This document shows, piece after piece, positions 1 through 9,451 of a stretch of DNA of 64,000 bases. The notes beneath the pieces are model-generated. The model ran no database searches and was not told the origin of the DNA. It saw only the letters and a list, made by a program, of their open reading frames with translations. Made by a program: the position numbers and the translations under genes. The DNA is from Butyrivibrio sp. NC3005 (lineage in GTDB: Bacteria; Bacillota; Clostridia; Lachnospirales; Lachnospiraceae), in contig NZ_KE384206.1 of NCBI RefSeq assembly GCF_000424545.1, positions 66,022 through 130,021 of the forward strand, given 5' to 3'. The stretch's first letter is position 1; every line of letters begins with the position of its first letter.

Positions 1-341
1 CTACAGAATTTGAGCGCAAGCAGGAGCAGTTAAGAAAAGACAGATTATTTTTTGACCAAAAAATGAAAATCTTAAAAGAAGGTTTTGACAAGCTCAACCA
101 AGATAAGAAACAGCTTGAGCTTGAAAGAAGCTTTCTTGCAGAAGATCAGAGATATATGGATGAACAAGCTGCAGATGCTATAGATTTTTTCTTCAAAGGA
201 GCTGATACCGAAGATGCTTTGAAGAAACGTTATCGTGACCTTATGAAAATTTTTCATCCGGACAACGAAAGCGGAGACTCTCAGCTTATGCAGATGATTA
301 ATATTGAATATTCAAAGCTTTCAGGCTCGTACGTGGGATAA
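1..341 (+). CDS. J-domain protein, C-terminal part (5' end outside window)
   Basis: The reading frame is open from the first bases, so this is the end of a gene that starts before the window. The visible 112 residues begin with a charged, Glu/Lys/Gln-rich stretch that looks like a coiled coil. They finish with a short J-domain-like segment: the HPD signature appears in KIFHPDNE and is followed by an INIEYSKL helix. In DnaJ-family proteins HPD stimulates the ATPase of DnaK (Hsp70). The J region at the C-terminus with a coiled coil before it suggests a specialised co-chaperone rather than DnaJ itself. The full domain layout cannot be judged from this fragment. A terminator follows. Confidence 0.7.
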   Translation, partial: TEFERKQEQLRKDRLFFDQKMKILKEGFDKLNQDKKQLELERSFLAEDQRYMDEQAADAIDFFFKGADTEDALKKRYRDLMKIFHPDNESGDSQLMQMINIEYSKLSGSYVG

Positions 342-425
342 ACACATTTAATTGTCAATATTATTCAGAAATCATTCCATATAATAAAGTAAATATATTT
401 GATAAAATATAGCGAATTGAGTTAA

Positions 426-482
426 ACATAATAAAAGAGTAGTGCAAATAAAAAGCATTGCTCTTTTATTATGTTTTTTTAT
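426..482 (+). terminator. Rho-independent terminator after the J-domain gene
   Basis: A long inverted repeat (ACATAATAAAAGAG paired with CTCTTTTATTATGT) encloses a small loop and is followed by a run of T. It separates the J-domain gene from the flagellin gene. The rest of the 314-bp gap (342-655) holds only the flagellin promoter region described separately. Confidence 0.8.
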
Positions 483-544
483 GGCTTTTTGTAATCAGTA
501 TATTTTTTCAAAAACTCAACTACTATGATTTTCTAAAGGAAATG

Positions 545-572
545 TCAAGAAGATAAAGTTATATGTCGATAA
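545..572 (+). promoter_or_regulatory. Possible sigma-28 (FliA/SigD) promoter of the flagellin gene
   Basis: GTCGATAA at 565-572 is close to the sigma-28 -10 consensus GCCGATAA. TCAAGAAG at 545-552 lies at the right distance for a weak TAAA-type -35. The site is about 85 bases before the flagellin start, which fits the usual late-class flagellar control. The -35 match is poor, so this is a moderate call. Confidence 0.5.
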
Positions 573-655
573 ACTGAATGAATAATATGTTTTATTATTT
601 ATTGCTATGATTTAAGAATAAGCTTATATAGAAAAATGTTGATTGAGGATAAGAT

Positions 656-2623
656 ATGAGTAATGTAGTTCAACATAATATGTCTGCCATAAATTCTCAA
701 AGGCAATTGAAAATAACTACTGGAAATCAGGCTCAGTGCGCTGAAAAACTATCTTCTGGCTATAGAATTAATAAAGCAGCTGACGACGCTGCCGGGTTGG
801 CAATTTCCGAAAAAATGAGAAGGCAAATTCGTGGACTTACTCAGGCAAGTTCAAACGCTAATGATGGTATTTCGTTTGTTAAAATTTCAGAAGGAGCATT
901 AAATGAAGTTCATGATATGCTACAAAGAATGAATGAACTTGCAGTAAAAGCTGCTAATGATACTTTAACTGACAATGATAGAAGCTATATCCAGGAAGAA
1001 ATGGATGCTCTATGTGAAGAAATCAATCATTCGACTTCTCAGGCAAGATTTAATGAAATAGAATGTTTCCCGGAAACTGGTGAAGCGCCCAATTTCTCAA
1101 GGGTTGATGCAATTCTTTCAGCATACAATATAACTGTTGAATTTAACTACATTACAAGACAAGGCAATAAAGTCGACAGTGTCAGTGAAACAGTAGAAGG
1201 AGAAGCTACAGGGTATACCGGTGATAGGCAGACTATAGCTGAATATGTAACAGGTGTTGCCAAAGATGTTATGAGTAAACTTGCGACCAGGTATGATAGC
1301 CTTTTTTCGGTTGCAGCAACACAGGGAGTCAAAATTGGTCTGAATCTAACAAATGTTGATGGACAGGGTCAAACACTTGCAGTTGCAAAAATGCGTGTAG
1401 GAGAGTCGGCAGATGGTGCAGCAATAGAGTATCAGATGGCTGTAGATATGTCTGATTTTAATATCAATAATTATAATTCTGGTCAGCTTGCAACTACAGT
1501 TGCGCATGAAATGACTCATCTTATTATGTATGATATGGTAACTGGAGGTATGATGAATAATTTTCCTTCATGGTTTGTTGAAGGAATGGCACAGACTTCA
1601 AGTGGTGATGATGGATGGGTTACTTATCATTTAAATGAGAATTCCACTGATGCAGAAATTGCTTCATATCTGGCAAATGGAAGCTATAGAGATTATGGCG
1701 CAGGATATTTGGCTTCCATGTATCTTGGATATAAGGCAGGCGGAAACAATTTGTCTAACACTAGTATAGGTAATGGATTGGATGAAATTCTAACTTATAT
1801 AGCTAATAAGAGTAATTCCACTCCTGCAGAAGGAATCCAAACAAATCAGTCATCGCTAGGAGAAGCAATTGCGTCAAAAGTTGGATCTTATTCAAATGAG
1901 AGCGATTTTGCTGGTAGTTTTTTCAGCGGTGATACATCTGTTAATACCGAAAGATTTGATTTTATAAGAGATTTACTAAGAACACGAGGAACTAATGGAG
2001 CAGGCTCTGTTCTTGGATCGCTAAGTACAGAACCGTCAAGTCTTTTTGGAGCAGGCGGAAGTTACGACAATTATGTAATTGTTCCAGAGTTTTATAGTAT
2101 AAAAAACGGATACAATGCTACAAATATTGGGCCAGCTACAATGGGCGGCGGACAGGCAAATGGAATTTGCATACATGTTGGATCCGAATCACCTGATTAC
2201 ATTCAGATGAGAAGATTTAAAATGTCTGCAGATGTACTGCTTGGAGGAAGTTCATCTGTTTCGCCTTTTGAATATCTGGATAATATGGATATATCAGTAT
2301 CTAATCCAGCACGTTCCTATGTTAGGGTTCTGACAAGAGATGAAGCAAGCGCAGCTATAGATAAAATAAAAAATGCTATAGAGAAAGTTTCAAATGTGCG
2401 CTCATATTACGGTGCATTTCAGAATAGGCTCGAACATATTATTAAGAATCTTGATAATGTTGTAGAAAACACAACTTCAGCTGAATCACTAATAAGAGAT
2501 GCTGACATGGCAAAAGAAATGGTACATTTCAGTCAGCACAATATTCTTGCCCAAACAGGTCAGTCAATGCTTGCGCAGGCCAATCAATCAAAGCAACTTG
2601 TTTTACAACTTTTAAACAGTTAA
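656..2623 (+). CDS. Flagellin with inserted metallopeptidase domain (flagellinolysin type)
   Basis: The 655-residue protein has standard flagellin ends. Residues 1 to about 140 carry the D0/D1 signature (LSSGYRINKAADDAAGLAIS, then the ANDGISF region). The last 90 residues or so match the C-terminal flagellin domain, including a QSMLAQANQ motif. The variable middle (about 150-560) is replaced by a zinc-peptidase-like region: HEMTH at 284-288 is the HExxH motif, and Glu309 in FVEGMAQ is well placed as the third ligand of a gluzincin. Proteins with this layout are known as flagellinolysins, where the filament surface is proteolytic. A plain flagellin is 270-500 residues, so the extra length is the peptidase. 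No other flagellar gene lies in the window. A GAGG ribosome site precedes the ATG. Confidence 0.9.
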   Translation: MSNVVQHNMSAINSQRQLKITTGNQAQCAEKLSSGYRINKAADDAAGLAISEKMRRQIRGLTQASSNANDGISFVKISEGALNEVHDMLQRMNELAVKAANDTLTDNDRSYIQEEMDALCEEINHSTSQARFNEIECFPETGEAPNFSRVDAILSAYNITVEFNYITRQGNKVDSVSETVEGEATGYTGDRQTIAEYVTGVAKDVMSKLATRYDSLFSVAATQGVKIGLNLTNVDGQGQTLAVAKMRVGESADGAAIEYQMAVDMSDFNINNYNSGQLATTVAHEMTHLIMYDMVTGGMMNNFPSWFVEGMAQTSSGDDGWVTYHLNENSTDAEIASYLANGSYRDYGAGYLASMYLGYKAGGNNLSNTSIGNGLDEILTYIANKSNSTPAEGIQTNQSSLGEAIASKVGSYSNESDFAGSFFSGDTSVNTERFDFIRDLLRTRGTNGAGSVLGSLSTEPSSLFGAGGSYDNYVIVPEFYSIKNGYNATNIGPATMGGGQANGICIHVGSESPDYIQMRRFKMSADVLLGGSSSVSPFEYLDNMDISVSNPARSYVRVLTRDEASAAIDKIKNAIEKVSNVRSYYGAFQNRLEHIIKNLDNVVENTTSAESLIRDADMAKEMVHFSQHNILAQTGQSMLAQANQSKQLVLQLLNS

Positions 2624-2674
2624 AGTAACCTGAAATTAGCAATTAAATTTTTCATAAAAATAGCTAGAAACTAC

Positions 2675-2703
2675 TTGCCAAAAAGAAAATTCTTTGATAT
2701 AGT
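2675..2703 (+). promoter_or_regulatory. Sigma-A promoter for rpmB
   Basis: TTGCCA (2675-2680), a 17-base spacer and TATAGT (2698-2703) form a good housekeeping promoter about 90 bases before the L28 start. Confidence 0.65.
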
Positions 2704-2795
2704 ATCACTGTTGCGGCATGAATATGCATGCAATTATATAAAAATATTGTTATGTAGATTATCAGATTTCACATGGCTTATAAGGAGGTGTCAAA

Positions 2796-2981
2796 ATGGC
2801 AAAGTGCGAAGTTTGTGGCAAGGGCGTTCATTTCGGTAACAACGTAAGCCATTCTCATAGAAGATCAAACAGAGCATGGAATGCAAACGTTAAGCGTGTC
2901 GCTGTTAAGATTAATGGTTCTACACGTAGAATGAACGTATGCACTAGCTGCATGAGATCTAACGCTGTTGAGAGAGCTTGA
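2796..2981 (+). CDS. rpmB: 50S ribosomal protein L28
   Basis: This 61-residue basic protein is the length of bacterial L28 and begins MAKCEVCGKG. Two Cys pairs (CEVC near the start and CTSC near the end) make it the zinc-ribbon form of L28. It is a structural part of the large ribosomal subunit. A strong AAGGAGGTG ribosome site lies just before the ATG. It is transcribed alone, with its own promoter before it and a terminator after it. Confidence 0.95.
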   Translation: MAKCEVCGKGVHFGNNVSHSHRRSNRAWNANVKRVAVKINGSTRRMNVCTSCMRSNAVERA

Positions 2982-3005
2982 TCTGTTTTTGGGAAATGAA
3001 ACATT

Positions 3006-3042
3006 AAGAGCGTTTTTCCGAGTGATGGAAACGCTCTTTTTT
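3006..3042 (+). terminator. Rho-independent terminator of rpmB
   Basis: AAGAGCGTTT and AAACGCTCTT form the stem, followed by six T. Confidence 0.85.
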
Positions 3043-3177
3043 GTTGCAATTTAACATAAGTACCACAAACATACTCTTTATTTTTTTGAACAAATAAATT
3101 ATAATACGATTATATGCGTTGTCAAAAGACACATAATACGTTTATATATGACAAAGAATAATTGAGGAGGACAATCA

Positions 3178-3540
3178 ATGAAGGCTTCATCTATGAATAC
3201 ACATATGGGCAATATCTCTATTGACGCAGAGGTTATTGCGCAATATGCTGGTGCAGTTGCAATGGAATGCTTCGGTATTGTCGGAATGGCAAATGTTAGT
3301 CTGCGTGATGGCTTAGTAAGCTTACTTCGCAGCGATAATATGACTAAGGGAATTAATGTTGAAATTACATCTACTGGAAAACTTATTTTAAATTTTCATG
3401 TGATTGTTTCTTATGGCGTAAGCATTTCTGCAGTCGCTGATAATTTGATTGATAATGTGAAATACAAAGTTGAAGAGTTCACCGGTCTAGAAATCGAAAA
3501 GATTAACATTTTCGTTGAAGGTGTTCGTGTTATCGACTAA
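3178..3540 (+). CDS. Asp23/Gls24 family envelope stress protein
   Basis: The 120-residue protein resembles the Asp23/Gls24 (YloU/YqhY) family. It has an early IDAEVIAQYAG segment, a central FGIVGMAN motif and a C-terminal VEGVRVID strand. Members are small alpha/beta proteins without a signal peptide. They have been linked to envelope stress and fatty-acid metabolism, but the molecular role is not settled. A GAGGAGGAC ribosome site precedes the ATG. The gene sits just before the FakA-like kinase, a pairing common in Firmicutes (yloU-yloV in Bacillus), which supports a link to fatty-acid activation. Confidence 0.85.
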   Translation: MKASSMNTHMGNISIDAEVIAQYAGAVAMECFGIVGMANVSLRDGLVSLLRSDNMTKGINVEITSTGKLILNFHVIVSYGVSISAVADNLIDNVKYKVEEFTGLEIEKINIFVEGVRVID

Positions 3541-3668
3541 GTCAGCTGTTTTAATCAGTTAAATTAATCAGAATCCATTTAAAATTTATGAAAGGAAAAG
3601 CTATTTGGATGGAAAAAATTCCATCTAGCGTATACAGATGTATATGTTTGTAGTAGCAGGATAGACTT

Positions 3669-5513
3669 TTGAGTATCAATTCCATAGATTCCAGATTGAT
3701 AGCTAAGATGTTTTTAGCTGGAGCTCAGAATCTGGAGGCAAAAAAAGATTGGATTAACCAGTTAAATGTATTTCCGGTACCAGACGGTGATACAGGCACT
3801 AACATGACAATGACAATTATGTCTGCAGCAAAAGAAGTTCAGGCATGTGATCAAAATGATATGGTTGCTGTTTGTAAGGGGATTTCTTCAGGTTCTTTAA
3901 GAGGTGCAAGAGGTAACTCTGGTGTTATCCTTTCTCAGCTTCTTCGAGGCTTTACAAAGGTTATTAAAGAACATGAAACAGTTGATGTTGCTGTTATGGC
4001 AGATGCTTTTGATAAAGCGGTTGAAACAGCTTATAAGGCTGTAATGAAGCCAAAAGAAGGAACAATTCTTACTGTAGCCAAGGGCGCCGCTGACAAAGCA
4101 AGAGAAATTGCTTCAGGTGGCGAAACTGATCTCGAGAAATTTTGTGAAGAAGTAATTCGTTATGCTGATGAAGTGCTTGATAAAACTCCTGATATGCTTC
4201 CGGTTCTTAAACAAGCTGGAGTGGTAGATTCAGGTGGAGAAGGTCTTGTTCAGGTTATGAAAGGCGCATTCGATGGTCTTCTTGGAAAAGAGATTGATTT
4301 AAGTGCAGTTTCTACTTCATCTGAAGAGAATGTAGCTCCCAAGACAATGGTTTCCAAATCTGCTCCAACAGAAATAAAGTTTGGTTATTGTACAGAATTT
4401 GTTATTTTGTTAAAAAATCCACTTAAGGCTGTTCAGGAACAGGATTTCAGAAAATTCCTTGGTGATATCGGCGATAGTATTGTTATGGTTGCGGATGATG
4501 AGATTTGTAAGATTCACGTTCATACAAATGATCCAGGTCTTGCAATTCAGAAGGCACTTCTTCTTGGTCAGCTTTCCAATATGAAGGTTGATAATATGCG
4601 CATGGAGCATCGCGAGAAGCTCTTCCACATGAACAAAGACGGAAAAGTTGATGAAATCGATCAGGAAATTTCCGGAATGGCAGAAAGAACAGTTCCTCAG
4701 AAGGCTGAATATGAATATCCAGAAGGAAATATCAGTTTATCTGGAAAACATGTCGATGCAGTTCTTAATGGCGCTGCAAAGTGGGACGATGACAAGGGTG
4801 AAGCTTATGGTTCTATGAAGGACAATAGTGTTGCAGAATCTCAAAAAGAAGCTAAAGACTTTGGTTTTGTTGCAGTTTGTGCCGGTGACGGACTTGCTGA
4901 GCTTTTCAAGGGACTTGGCGTAGATGAAGTTATTTCTGGCGGACAGACAATGAACCCGAGCACAGATGATATTCTTACAGCTATTGAACATGTAAATGCT
5001 AAAACTGTATTTGTACTTCCTAATAATAAAAATATTATTATGGCAGCAAATCAGGCAAGAGACATTTCTGAGGATAAAGAAGTAATTGTAATTCCTACAA
5101 AGACAGTTCCTCAGGGTATTACAGCTGCTATTAATTTCCTTCCTGATGCTTCTGCCAAAGAGAATGAGGAAACAATTCTTGATGCTATAAGCGGTGTACA
5201 TACTGGTGAAGTTACCTATGCAGTAAGAGATACTGTTATTGATGATAAGCAGATTCATGAAGGTGACTACATGGGAATTGGCGATAGCGGAATTCTTGCT
5301 GTTGGCAGAGAAATGGAAGATGTTACTTTTGACATGCTTGAAAGCTTTGTGAATGAAGAAATCGAACTTATCAGCATTTATTATGGTGCAGATGTCGATG
5401 AAGAAACAGCAGAGAAGCTTAGAGAACGTGTTGCAGCAGCTCATCCTGACTGTGATGTTGAATTGCAGTTTGGTGGACAGCCTGTATACTACTATATCGT
5501 AAGTGCTGAATAA
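3669..5513 (+). CDS. fakA: DAK2/DhaL-domain kinase, FakA (YloV)-like
   Basis: FakA phosphorylates fatty acids held by DegV/FakB carrier proteins so that they can enter phospholipid synthesis. The N-terminal third (about 1-200) is a DhaL/DAK2 ATP-binding domain with the motif VFPVPDGDTGTNM, whose aspartates bind Mg-ATP. A middle domain and a C-terminal FakA domain (FGFVAVCAGDGLAELF onward) follow, and the 614-residue length is slightly above the usual 550-560. The best start is the TTG at 3669: the protein then begins MSINSID and aligns with family N-termini, whereas the next ATG would remove 13 conserved residues. A DegV protein, the likely partner, is encoded at 8556. Confidence 0.85.
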   Translation: MSINSIDSRLIAKMFLAGAQNLEAKKDWINQLNVFPVPDGDTGTNMTMTIMSAAKEVQACDQNDMVAVCKGISSGSLRGARGNSGVILSQLLRGFTKVIKEHETVDVAVMADAFDKAVETAYKAVMKPKEGTILTVAKGAADKAREIASGGETDLEKFCEEVIRYADEVLDKTPDMLPVLKQAGVVDSGGEGLVQVMKGAFDGLLGKEIDLSAVSTSSEENVAPKTMVSKSAPTEIKFGYCTEFVILLKNPLKAVQEQDFRKFLGDIGDSIVMVADDEICKIHVHTNDPGLAIQKALLLGQLSNMKVDNMRMEHREKLFHMNKDGKVDEIDQEISGMAERTVPQKAEYEYPEGNISLSGKHVDAVLNGAAKWDDDKGEAYGSMKDNSVAESQKEAKDFGFVAVCAGDGLAELFKGLGVDEVISGGQTMNPSTDDILTAIEHVNAKTVFVLPNNKNIIMAANQARDISEDKEVIVIPTKTVPQGITAAINFLPDASAKENEETILDAISGVHTGEVTYAVRDTVIDDKQIHEGDYMGIGDSGILAVGREMEDVTFDMLESFVNEEIELISIYYGADVDEETAEKLRERVAAAHPDCDVELQFGGQPVYYYIVSAE

Positions 5514-5525
5514 AAAAGAGGAACT

Positions 5526-5831
5526 ATGGGAACTATATCTAATGAAATATCCAAGCAGAAATTCATGAATGAATTAATTGCAAAAGGCTATTCCACTGTT
5601 TATGAAAACGGAGTTCCAATTGCACTCTGCAAAGATAAATCTGAAATAAGTAATACAGTCAAGGCAATCAGAGAAATAGCCAAAAAAATGGGATATAATG
5701 AGAGCCTTGGCGTAAAAGTTAGTAAAGCTTTAAGTATACCTGCCGATACTAATGTTTTAGATAGCATTAGTGAAAATACGTCAATAGAAAATAATGACGA
5801 TTTTGAAGAAAGCGCAGGAGAGGCAGTCTGA
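5526..5831 (+). CDS. Small hypothetical protein, 101 residues
   Basis: I do not recognise a family. The protein is soluble and has no signal peptide or membrane segment. The first 80 residues mix short helices and strands (KGYSTVYENGVPIALC is a likely beta hairpin). The tail after residue 80 is acidic and probably disordered. It lies 12 bases after the FakA-like gene behind an AGAGGA ribosome site, so it is very likely co-transcribed with it. Codon use matches the neighbours, which supports a real gene. Confidence 0.6.
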   Translation: MGTISNEISKQKFMNELIAKGYSTVYENGVPIALCKDKSEISNTVKAIREIAKKMGYNESLGVKVSKALSIPADTNVLDSISENTSIENNDDFEESAGEAV

Positions 5832-6022
5832 AATTGATTTTTAATTAACGAATAATCATTTTCGAAAATTTGCATTATTTTATTTGTAAATTCTGCCAAG
5901 AGAAAAACATTTTTTAATATGCTATGATATTCCTTGGTTGGCAACGCGTCAAGGGAGGATGCGAGTCTTAATGATGGTGAAGGAACACCATCTATCATTA
6001 GATTCATAAGAGGATAAAGCAG

Positions 6023-6340
6023 ATGAAAAATGTGGAAAAGATTAAGATTCTGAGAGCAATTGAAGGATCAGATCGCACAGTTGACTACTACAATGTTCTG
6101 GGGAATATGGGTGATTTAAAGTATAATTATGCCGATTATATGACCACAGGACCAGTAGAGGCTGATGTAGAATTAAAGCGTCTGCCACATGCAAATTATG
6201 ATTTGTGTTGCGCTTTGATGACAATGATGCTACGAGAAGATTATTTTGACAATGGTAAGTTTTTGGAACGCTGCAAATCCGGACAAGTTGAACTTGTTCT
6301 TCAGCGAATGAAAAATCTTTTAGCTCAGCAGTATGTTTGA
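6023..6340 (+). CDS. Hypothetical protein, DUF6508-like
   Basis: The 105-residue soluble protein contains PHANYDLCCALMTMMLRED followed by FDNGKFLERCKSGQV. That pattern resembles proteins annotated as DUF6508, found in Firmicutes without a known function. The family call is from memory and not certain. The gene stands alone behind an AGAGGATAAA ribosome site. In the 191 bases before it there is a GATGGTG...CACCATC hairpin near 5974-5995 that could lie in its leader. Confidence 0.55.
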   Translation: MKNVEKIKILRAIEGSDRTVDYYNVLGNMGDLKYNYADYMTTGPVEADVELKRLPHANYDLCCALMTMMLREDYFDNGKFLERCKSGQVELVLQRMKNLLAQQYV

Positions 6341-6429
6341 TACATCTATATTACTGTGTGAGATTGTTTAGCGGAGACTGACTATTATGTCAGGCTCCGC
6401 TAATTAGTTGTTTGGCGAAGGAAAAGTGT

Positions 6430-8481
6430 ATGAATGAAGAAGCTTTATTAGAAAATATAGAAAGTATTAAAGGTATTGGCGAAAAAACAGCAAAGCTTTT
6501 TGATAAAGTTGGCGTTACAAGAATTAATGACCTATTGCATTTTTATCCAAGAAATTACGATATCTTCGAGCCGGTAATAAAAGTTGAAAATGCTGTTGCA
6601 GGAAATACACTTGCACTTAGATGCCAAATCGTTACTAACATCAGTGTTAAAAAAGTTAGAAATCTATCAATTATAACTTTTGATATTGCAGATAATACAG
6701 GTAGGCTTAAAGTGACATTTTTTAATACGCCTTATCTTAGAAGCTCATTAAAAAGTGGACATTTTTATATATTTCGTGGGTTGTTAAAGAAAAAGGGCTC
6801 TATGACAGTGTTAGAACAGCCCAAAATATATGAAGTTTCAGAGTATCTTGCTATGCAGGGAACTATGCAACCGCGTTATTCTCTTGTCAAAGGACTTAGT
6901 AACAATACTGTTGTAAAGGCTGTTACATCAGCACTTGAAAGTAGCATTTATTTGAAGGAAACGGTTCCTTCTTATCTTATTTTCGAGCATAATTTTATGA
7001 ATTATCGCGATGCAGTAAGAAGTATACATTTTCCAAAAAATCAGGATTGCTATGAAAGAGCAAGAAAACGTCTTGCATACGATGAATTTTTGTTTTTTAT
7101 TATAAGGCTTCGACTTTTAAAACTAACAGATGAAGAACTTCAAAGTAAATCAATTTTTACAAAGCATTCGCAGACTGATGATTTCTTACAAAAACTACCT
7201 TTTGAACTGACCAATGCTCAAAAAAAAGTTTGGGAAGAGATAAAAAAAGACTTAAAAAGCGAACATGTAATGAACCGGCTGGTGCAAGGGGATGTTGGAT
7301 GTGGTAAGACTATTCTTGCATTTCTTTCTTTGCTTATGGCTGTCGAAAACGGATATCAGGGAGCTTTGATGGCTCCAACTGAAGTTCTTGCAAGGCAGCA
7401 TTATGAAGATTTACTTGAACTTTCAAAAAAATATTCTCTACCTATAAAGCCTGTTCTTATGGTAGGAAGTCTTACAGCAAAACAAAAAAAAGAAAATCGT
7501 GCAAAAATAGCTGATGGAACAGTAAATGTTTGTATTGGTACAAATGCTCTTATTCAAGAACCTGTTAAATATAAAAATCTTTCTCTTGTAATTACTGATG
7601 AACAACACCGTTTTGGTGTAAGACAAAGAGAAAAGCTTGCCAAAAAAGGTAATAGAGCCCATATTCTTGCGATGAGTGCAACTCCTATTCCAAGGACTCT
7701 TGCAATTGTATTATATGGAGATTTACATGTTTCTATCGTAGATGAAATGCCTAAAGGAAGACTTCCTATAAAAAATTCTGTTGTAGATGAAAGTTACAGA
7801 CCTGCTGCTTATAAATTTATAAATAAGCAAATAAAAGAAGGTCATCAGGCATATGTGATTTGTCCAATGATTGAAGAGGGCGAAATGAATGATGTTGAAA
7901 ATGTAACTGATTACACCACGAAACTCCGAGAAGCTCTTCCTGGTGTAAGAATCGAAATGCTTAATGGAAAAATGAAGCCATCTGAAAAAGACAAACTAAT
8001 GGAAGCTTTTTCTTTGAAACAAATAGATATTCTAGTATCAACAACCGTTATTGAAGTTGGAATTAATGTTCCAAATGCAACAGTAATGATGATAGAAAAT
8101 GCACAGCGATTTGGTCTTGCTCAGCTTCACCAGCTTAGAGGACGTGTTGGAAGAGGAAAAGATCAAAGTTACTGCATTTTTATTAATACTTCAAAAAGCA
8201 AGGAAGCTGAAAATAGACTAAAAGTATTAGGTCAGTCTAATGATGGGTTCTATATTGCTAATGAAGATTTAAAACAACGGGGACCTGGAGATTTATTTGG
8301 AATTGCTCAAAGCGGGGATTTATATTTCAAATTGGCGGATATATATGCTGATTCTAAACTAGTACAAATGGCAAGTATTGATGCTGACAGAATATTGTCA
8401 GAAGACCCTACTCTTGAATTACCACAGAATACTGCTTTGTTGCAAGCTGTTACAGTTGCCAACGAAAACGTTACGTTGTAA
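6430..8481 (+). CDS. recG: ATP-dependent DNA helicase RecG
   Basis: RecG remodels stalled replication forks and branched DNA. The protein has an N-terminal wedge/OB domain (about 60-160), followed by two helicase domains. Walker A is GDVGCGKT, motif II is DEQHRFGV (a DEQH box, typical of RecG and Mfd) and motif III is AMSATPIPRTLA. The motif VI region reads QLRGRVGRG. The C-terminal RecG wedge-binding segment follows. The ATG at 6430 is preferred because GAAGGA lies upstream at good spacing; an in-frame TTG at 6412 is possible. That gives 683 residues, the usual size. Confidence 0.95.
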   Translation: MNEEALLENIESIKGIGEKTAKLFDKVGVTRINDLLHFYPRNYDIFEPVIKVENAVAGNTLALRCQIVTNISVKKVRNLSIITFDIADNTGRLKVTFFNTPYLRSSLKSGHFYIFRGLLKKKGSMTVLEQPKIYEVSEYLAMQGTMQPRYSLVKGLSNNTVVKAVTSALESSIYLKETVPSYLIFEHNFMNYRDAVRSIHFPKNQDCYERARKRLAYDEFLFFIIRLRLLKLTDEELQSKSIFTKHSQTDDFLQKLPFELTNAQKKVWEEIKKDLKSEHVMNRLVQGDVGCGKTILAFLSLLMAVENGYQGALMAPTEVLARQHYEDLLELSKKYSLPIKPVLMVGSLTAKQKKENRAKIADGTVNVCIGTNALIQEPVKYKNLSLVITDEQHRFGVRQREKLAKKGNRAHILAMSATPIPRTLAIVLYGDLHVSIVDEMPKGRLPIKNSVVDESYRPAAYKFINKQIKEGHQAYVICPMIEEGEMNDVENVTDYTTKLREALPGVRIEMLNGKMKPSEKDKLMEAFSLKQIDILVSTTVIEVGINVPNATVMMIENAQRFGLAQLHQLRGRVGRGKDQSYCIFINTSKSKEAENRLKVLGQSNDGFYIANEDLKQRGPGDLFGIAQSGDLYFKLADIYADSKLVQMASIDADRILSEDPTLELPQNTALLQAVTVANENVTL

Positions 8482-8555
8482 TATATTGAGAGTATGTAAT
8501 TTAAGTTTTTTACAAAAAAATCACAAAAACACTTAACAGAAAGTAGGATATAAAT

Positions 8556-9422
8556 ATGGCAAAGGTTGCAGTTATCACAGATTCTAACAGTGGCATTACC
8601 CAGTCACAGGCAAAGGAAATGGGAATTACCGTTATTCCAATGCCATTTCGAATTAATGGAGTAGATTACGAAGAAGACATAAATCTTACTCAGGAAGAAT
8701 TTTATAGTAAGTTAAAAAATGATAATGACGAGATTTCAACTTCTCAGCCTTCTCCCGACACATTGATGAAGGTATGGGAAGCTTCATTAAAAGAATATGA
8801 CGAAATCGTTTACATTCCGATGAGCAGTGGCCTTTCAAGTTCTTGTCAGAGTGCTATGATTTTTGCTCAGGATTATGATGGAAAAGTTCAGGTAGTTGAT
8901 AATCAGAGAATTTCTGTAACAATGAAAAACTCTGTTTTTGATGCTCTAAGACTTGCAAAAGAAGGAAAGAATGCTGCTGAAATAAAGGATATTCTTGAAA
9001 AAGATAAATTCAATTCTAGTATATATATTATGTTAGATACCCTTCATTACCTGAAAAAAGGTGGCAGAATAACTCCTGCAGCTGCTGCGCTTGGAACACT
9101 GCTTCGATTAAAACCAGTTCTTCAGATTCAGGGTGAAAAGCTTGATGCTTTTGCTAAGGCAAGAACATCTTCTCAGGGCGAAAAACTTATGCTTGCTGCT
9201 ATTAAAGAAGATGCGGAAAATCGTTTTGGAGGTCTTGACCCTGAAAACGTAAAAATCGATGCTGCTTATACTGATGATATTGAAAAAGCTAATCAGTGGA
9301 AATCTGTTATTGAGGATGCTTTTCCAGGCTTTGAAGTAAACATGGATCCATTGTCATTATCTGTTTCATGCCATATCGGACCAGGTGCTTTAGCTGTAAC
9401 TATCACCAAAATTTTGAAATAA
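8556..9422 (+). CDS. DegV family fatty-acid-binding protein (FakB-like)
   Basis: At 288 residues this is a typical DegV protein. The N-terminus VAVITDSNSGITQ carries the conserved phosphate-contacting TDS motif, and SQPSPD and SSGLSSS are the other family signatures. Members bind a fatty acid in a deep pocket and present it to FakA for phosphorylation. The FakA-like kinase at 3669 is a natural partner. A weak AGTAGGAT ribosome site precedes the ATG. The next gene, parE, starts 29 bases after it. Confidence 0.9.
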   Translation: MAKVAVITDSNSGITQSQAKEMGITVIPMPFRINGVDYEEDINLTQEEFYSKLKNDNDEISTSQPSPDTLMKVWEASLKEYDEIVYIPMSSGLSSSCQSAMIFAQDYDGKVQVVDNQRISVTMKNSVFDALRLAKEGKNAAEIKDILEKDKFNSSIYIMLDTLHYLKKGGRITPAAAALGTLLRLKPVLQIQGEKLDAFAKARTSSQGEKLMLAAIKEDAENRFGGLDPENVKIDAAYTDDIEKANQWKSVIEDAFPGFEVNMDPLSLSVSCHIGPGALAVTITKILK

Positions 9423-9451
9423 TTTGCCAAACGAGGGAGGATTCTTTTTTA

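Noticed and set aside
4737-5444. A 235-codon open frame on the minus strand inside the FakA-like gene
   Set aside because: The plus-strand gene is a clear family member over this whole stretch. The antisense frame is Asn/Ile/Cys-rich, as expected for a shadow in AT-rich DNA.
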